A stretch of DNA of 64,000 nucleotides from JARRNE01 sp963824085 (GTDB taxonomy: Bacteria; Pseudomonadota; Gammaproteobacteria; Chromatiales; Chromatiaceae), in the NCBI GenBank assembly GCA_963824085.1, contig CAWGNT010000023.1, positions 62,001 to 126,000 on the forward strand. The letters are read 5' to 3'. This document shows positions 61,174 to 64,000 of this stretch, piece after piece. The first letter of the stretch is position 1. Every line of letters begins with the position of its first letter. Made by a program: the position numbers and the translations under genes. Under the pieces are notes generated by a model, which ran no database searches, was not told the DNA's origin, and saw only the letters and a list, made by a program, of their open reading frames with translations.

Positions 61174-62247
61174 TCACACCGACCTGCCGTGATACTGTCC
61201 GCTGAAGTCATGGACAGCCTCCACGAAGACGCGGGCTCGATCGGGTTCGATATCAGGATGAATGCCGTGGCCCAGGTTGAAGACGTGCCCAGGTCCCACA
61301 CCGTAGCTCGCGAGTACACGCTCGACCTCGCGCCGGACGCGCTCGGGCGAAGCGTAAAGGATGCACGGGTCCAGATTGCCCTGCAGAGCGACCCGGTCCC
61401 GGACCAGACGGCGGGCGTCCGCTAGGTCTACAGTCCAATCAACGCCCAGAGCGTCGCAGCCGCTCTCCACCATGCGGTCCAACCACTGGCCCCCGCCCTT
61501 GGTGAACAGGATTACGGGCACCCGACGCCCTTCCGACTCGCGGGACAACCCCGCCACTATCTGAGTCATGTAGGCGAGTGAGAACGTCCCGTAGTCCCGC
61601 GGGGAAAGCACCCCACCCCAGGTGTCGAAGATCATGAGCGCCTGTGCGCCTCGGGCGACCTGGGCATTGAGGTAGGCCGTAACGGCTGCGGAGACCTTCC
61701 CCAAGAGCTCGTGCATCAGCTCAGGGCGATCGAACATCATCCCCTTTGAGCGGGCAAAGGTCTTTGTGCTGCCACCCTCGATCATGTAGGTGGCAAGGGT
61801 CCAGGGACTGCCGGAGAAGCCGATGAGCGGGACTCGCCCGCCGAGAGACCGGCGGATGAGGGCTACCGCGTCCATCACATAGCCCAAGTCGTCCTCCATG
61901 TCCGGCATTCCCAGACGGCGCACGTCTGCCGCGTCCCGCACCGGCCGCTCGAAGTGGGGACCCTCGCCCTCCGCAAAGTAGAGTCCGAGCCCCATGGCGT
62001 CCGGAACCGTGAGGATGTCCGAGAATAGGATGGCGGCGTCCAAGGGAAAGCGCTCCAAGGGCTGGAGGGTGACCTCGCACGCCAATTCCGGATCTTTGCA
62101 CAGCTCCATGAAGCTGCCGGCACGGGCGCGCGTGGCGCGGTATTCCGGCAGGTAGCGCCCAGCCTGGCGCATCATCCATACCGGTGTGTAGTCCACGGGC
62201 TCCCGCATGAGGGCGCGCAAGAATGTGTCGTTGCTGAGATCGGTCAC
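61174..62247 (-). CDS. hemE: uroporphyrinogen decarboxylase
   Basis: Converts uroporphyrinogen III to coproporphyrinogen III in haem synthesis. The 357-residue protein begins MTDLSNDTFLRALMREPVDYTPVWMMRQAGRYLPEYRAT in pieces; the WMMRQAGRYLPEYR motif with its Arg residues and the catalytic Asp region ILFSDILTVPDAMG are present. Later motifs: GFSGSPWTLATYMIEGGSTK and LGHGIHPDIEPD. The window needs c- and probably b-haem for several of its own products, but no regulatory link is visible. Divergent from the helicase gene. Confidence 0.96.
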   Translation of the reverse strand: MTDLSNDTFLRALMREPVDYTPVWMMRQAGRYLPEYRATRARAGSFMELCKDPELACEVTLQPLERFPLDAAILFSDILTVPDAMGLGLYFAEGEGPHFERPVRDAADVRRLGMPDMEDDLGYVMDAVALIRRSLGGRVPLIGFSGSPWTLATYMIEGGSTKTFARSKGMMFDRPELMHELLGKVSAAVTAYLNAQVARGAQALMIFDTWGGVLSPRDYGTFSLAYMTQIVAGLSRESEGRRVPVILFTKGGGQWLDRMVESGCDALGVDWTVDLADARRLVRDRVALQGNLDPCILYASPERVRREVERVLASYGVGPGHVFNLGHGIHPDIEPDRARVFVEAVHDFSGQYHGRSV

Positions 62248-62365
62248 GTATCAGGATTCCGGGGCGGTGGTTGGAGGGGCGCAGCTGCTTACTTGCCTGC
62301 AGAATACTACAGGGCACACGCGACAGGACATCGAGCCCGGCTGACGGGGTTGCTAGAATGCTCGA

Positions 62366-64000
62366 ATGGATGTCTCCCACATACTCGACCCCCTCAACGA
62401 CGCCCAGCGCAACGCGGTCACTGCGCCGCTCGGCAACGTGCTGGTGCTCGCCGGGGCGGGCAGCGGCAAAACGCGGGTGCTGGTCCACCGCATCGCTTGG
62501 CTCATCCAGGTAGAGCAGGTGCCGCCTTGGGGAATCCTGGCGGTCACCTTCACCAACAAGGCGGCGCGGGAGATGAAGTCGCGCATCGAGGAGATCCTGC
62601 GCGCCCCAGTGGGAGGCATGTGGGTGGGTACCTTCCACGGTCTGGCCCACCGCTTCCTGCGAGCGCATTGGCAGGACGCGGGGCTCTCCCAGCAGTTTCA
62701 GATCCTCGACTCGGACGACCAGTTCCGCCTGATCCGGCGCGTCCTCAAGGCGTTGGAGCTCGATGAGTCCCGCTGGCCGCCACGCCAGGTCCAGGGCTTC
62801 GTCAACAAGCAGAAGGACGAGGGGCTGCGGCCCCAACACCTGGACGACGGCGGCGACTTTTTCATGCGTAAGATGATCGAGATCTACCACGAGTACCAGG
62901 CCGCCTGCAGCCGCGGCGGCTTGGTCGACTTCGCGGAGCTGCTGCTGCGCTCCCATGAGCTTCTGCGCGAACGCCCAGACATCCTGCATCATTATGGCGA
63001 GCGCTTCCGCGCCATCCAGGTGGACGAGTTTCAAGACACGAACGCCATCCAGTATGCCTGGCTGCGCCTCCTCTCCGGCACGCGCGACAACCTCTTTCTG
63101 GTGGGGGACGACGACCAGTCCATCTACGGGTGGCGCGGAGCACGAGTAGAGAACATCCAGAGCGTTCAAAAGGACTACCCGGGTACGCGCATGGTGCGCC
63201 TGGAGCAGAACTACCGCTCCACCGGTAATATCCTCGATGCGGCCAACGCACTCATCGCCAACAATCCGACCCGCCTTGGTAAGAACCTGTGGACGGCGGA
63301 CCGCGCGGGGGAGCCGATCCGCCGTTATGCCGCCTTCAACGAAGTGGACGAGGCGCGCTTCGTCGTGGAGCGCATCCGGCGCTTCGCGGAGGACGAGGGA
63401 TACCGCCGCTCGGAGTGCGCGATCCTCTACCGCACCACGGCCCAATCGCGCGTGTTCGAGGAGACCCTGATCCAAAGCGGTATCCCCTACCGGGTTTACG
63501 GTGGGCTGCGCTTCTTCGAGCGGGCGGAGATCAAGGATGCGCTGGCCTATCTGCGTCTGACGGCGAATCCGGAGGATGACACGTCATTCGAACGTGCCGT
63601 CAACACCCCGCCCCGCGGTGTGGGCGCCAAGACCCTGGATACGATCCGCGAACAGGGCCGGCAAGGACGCACGTCCCTGTGGCGGGCGGCCGAGGACCTG
63701 CTGGCCTCGGGGGCGCTGCCGCCGCGCGCGGCAGGCTCGCTGGGCGGGTTTCTGTCCCTCGTGCAGGACCAGCGCACATCGCGCCGCGAAACCGAGCTGC
63801 CGGAATTGTGCGCCCAGGTCATAGAGGCGGCAGGTCTGGCTGCGCACTACAAGAAATCGAAGGACGGCAAGGGGGTCGACCGCGTCGAGAACCTGGAGGA
63901 GCTGGTCAACGCCACTCGCCGCTTCACCCATGAGCTGGAGGACGACGAGGGCGACCCGCTCGGCGCCTTCCTCTCCCACGCCGCCCTCGAAGCGGGAGAG
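62366..64000 (+). CDS. uvrD: UvrD/Rep-type superfamily 1 DNA helicase (3' end outside the window)
   Basis: 545 codons are present and the frame is still open at the window end. Motifs: the Q-motif LNDAQRNAV, Walker A LAGAGSGKTRV, Ia VTFTNKAAREMKSR, Walker B VDEFQDTN, III GDDDQSIYGWRGA and IV LEQNYRS, then CAILYRTTAQSRVFEETL. Start MDVSHILDPLNDAQR matches E. coli UvrD (MDVSYLLDSLNDKQR), so UvrD is preferred over Rep or PcrA. UvrD unwinds DNA 3'-5' in mismatch and excision repair. Confidence 0.93.
   Translation, partial: MDVSHILDPLNDAQRNAVTAPLGNVLVLAGAGSGKTRVLVHRIAWLIQVEQVPPWGILAVTFTNKAAREMKSRIEEILRAPVGGMWVGTFHGLAHRFLRAHWQDAGLSQQFQILDSDDQFRLIRRVLKALELDESRWPPRQVQGFVNKQKDEGLRPQHLDDGGDFFMRKMIEIYHEYQAACSRGGLVDFAELLLRSHELLRERPDILHHYGERFRAIQVDEFQDTNAIQYAWLRLLSGTRDNLFLVGDDDQSIYGWRGARVENIQSVQKDYPGTRMVRLEQNYRSTGNILDAANALIANNPTRLGKNLWTADRAGEPIRRYAAFNEVDEARFVVERIRRFAEDEGYRRSECAILYRTTAQSRVFEETLIQSGIPYRVYGGLRFFERAEIKDALAYLRLTANPEDDTSFERAVNTPPRGVGAKTLDTIREQGRQGRTSLWRAAEDLLASGALPPRAAGSLGGFLSLVQDQRTSRRETELPELCAQVIEAAGLAAHYKKSKDGKGVDRVENLEELVNATRRFTHELEDDEGDPLGAFLSHAALEAGE

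Overview
The window is about 64 kb of GC-rich chromosome, most likely from a gammaproteobacterium. The order ispB | rplU-rpmA-obgE-proB, the TldD/PmbA pair, a PrlC-type oligopeptidase, UbiD, a UvrD-type helicase and a 'DXR-less' housekeeping set all fit that class. I cannot name the genus. A chemolithotrophic or otherwise respiratory lineage such as Chromatiales is a guess that rests only on the redox genes.

Layout. 0-3.4 kb: small conserved genes (a two-helix membrane protein, bacteriohemerythrin, DUF2934) and tRNA-Gly(CCC). 3.4-6.7 kb: a four-gene MCE lipid-transport operon (permease, ATPase, MCE protein, auxiliary lipoprotein); its ATPase lacks several key motif residues. 6.9-10.2 kb: a SEC-C/TPR protein and an MFS transporter. 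10.3-15.5 kb: dcd, tRNA-Pro, ispB, rplU, rpmA, obgE, proB. 15.6-22.8 kb: pirin, lgt, a TldD/PmbA-like protease pair, an L,D-transpeptidase and a LemA-GIDE pair. 23-24.8 kb: a 44-residue membrane peptide, a decayed DNA methylase end and a BrnT/BrnA-like toxin-antitoxin locus. 24.9-38.4 kb: rtcB, a 2Fe-2S flavoreductase, an epimerase, a Rap1a-like protein, two duplicated glycine-zipper lipoproteins, an RRM protein, ubiD, prlC, a CNP1-like protein, a gamma-carbonic anhydrase and an acyl-CoA synthetase.

38.5-52.6 kb is accessory DNA with low coding density and many broken genes: a frameshifted SABATH-type methyltransferase, a truncated YegP, and two direct copies of the same tyrosine recombinase, each broken in a different way and about 10 kb apart. 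Between the recombinases lie a 357-bp element with perfect 29-bp terminal inverted repeats, a cupin gene that ends at a possible integron recombination core, a monoheme cytochrome c, and an intact three-gene electron-transfer operon: a membrane-anchored NAD(P)H/FAD/2Fe-2S reductase, a histidine-rich membrane protein and an octaheme cytochrome c. That operon is the best candidate here for an undescribed functional module.

52.6-64 kb returns to core-like genes: a TPR protein, thiS-thiG, trmB, a FetA/FetB-like ABC pair, a chain-length-determinant (Wzz/GNVR) protein fused to what looks like an inactive tyrosine-recombinase domain, hemE, and the start of a UvrD/Rep-type helicase that runs off the end.

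At a finer scale the window carries dispersed intergenic repeats. One roughly 120-bp hairpin element (26.6 kb and 36.4 kb, with a probable fragment at 42.8 kb) shows compensatory base-pair changes between copies. Another family, built on CGAAG-type arms, directly abuts the obgE start codon at 13.2 kb and has a second copy at 60.8 kb.
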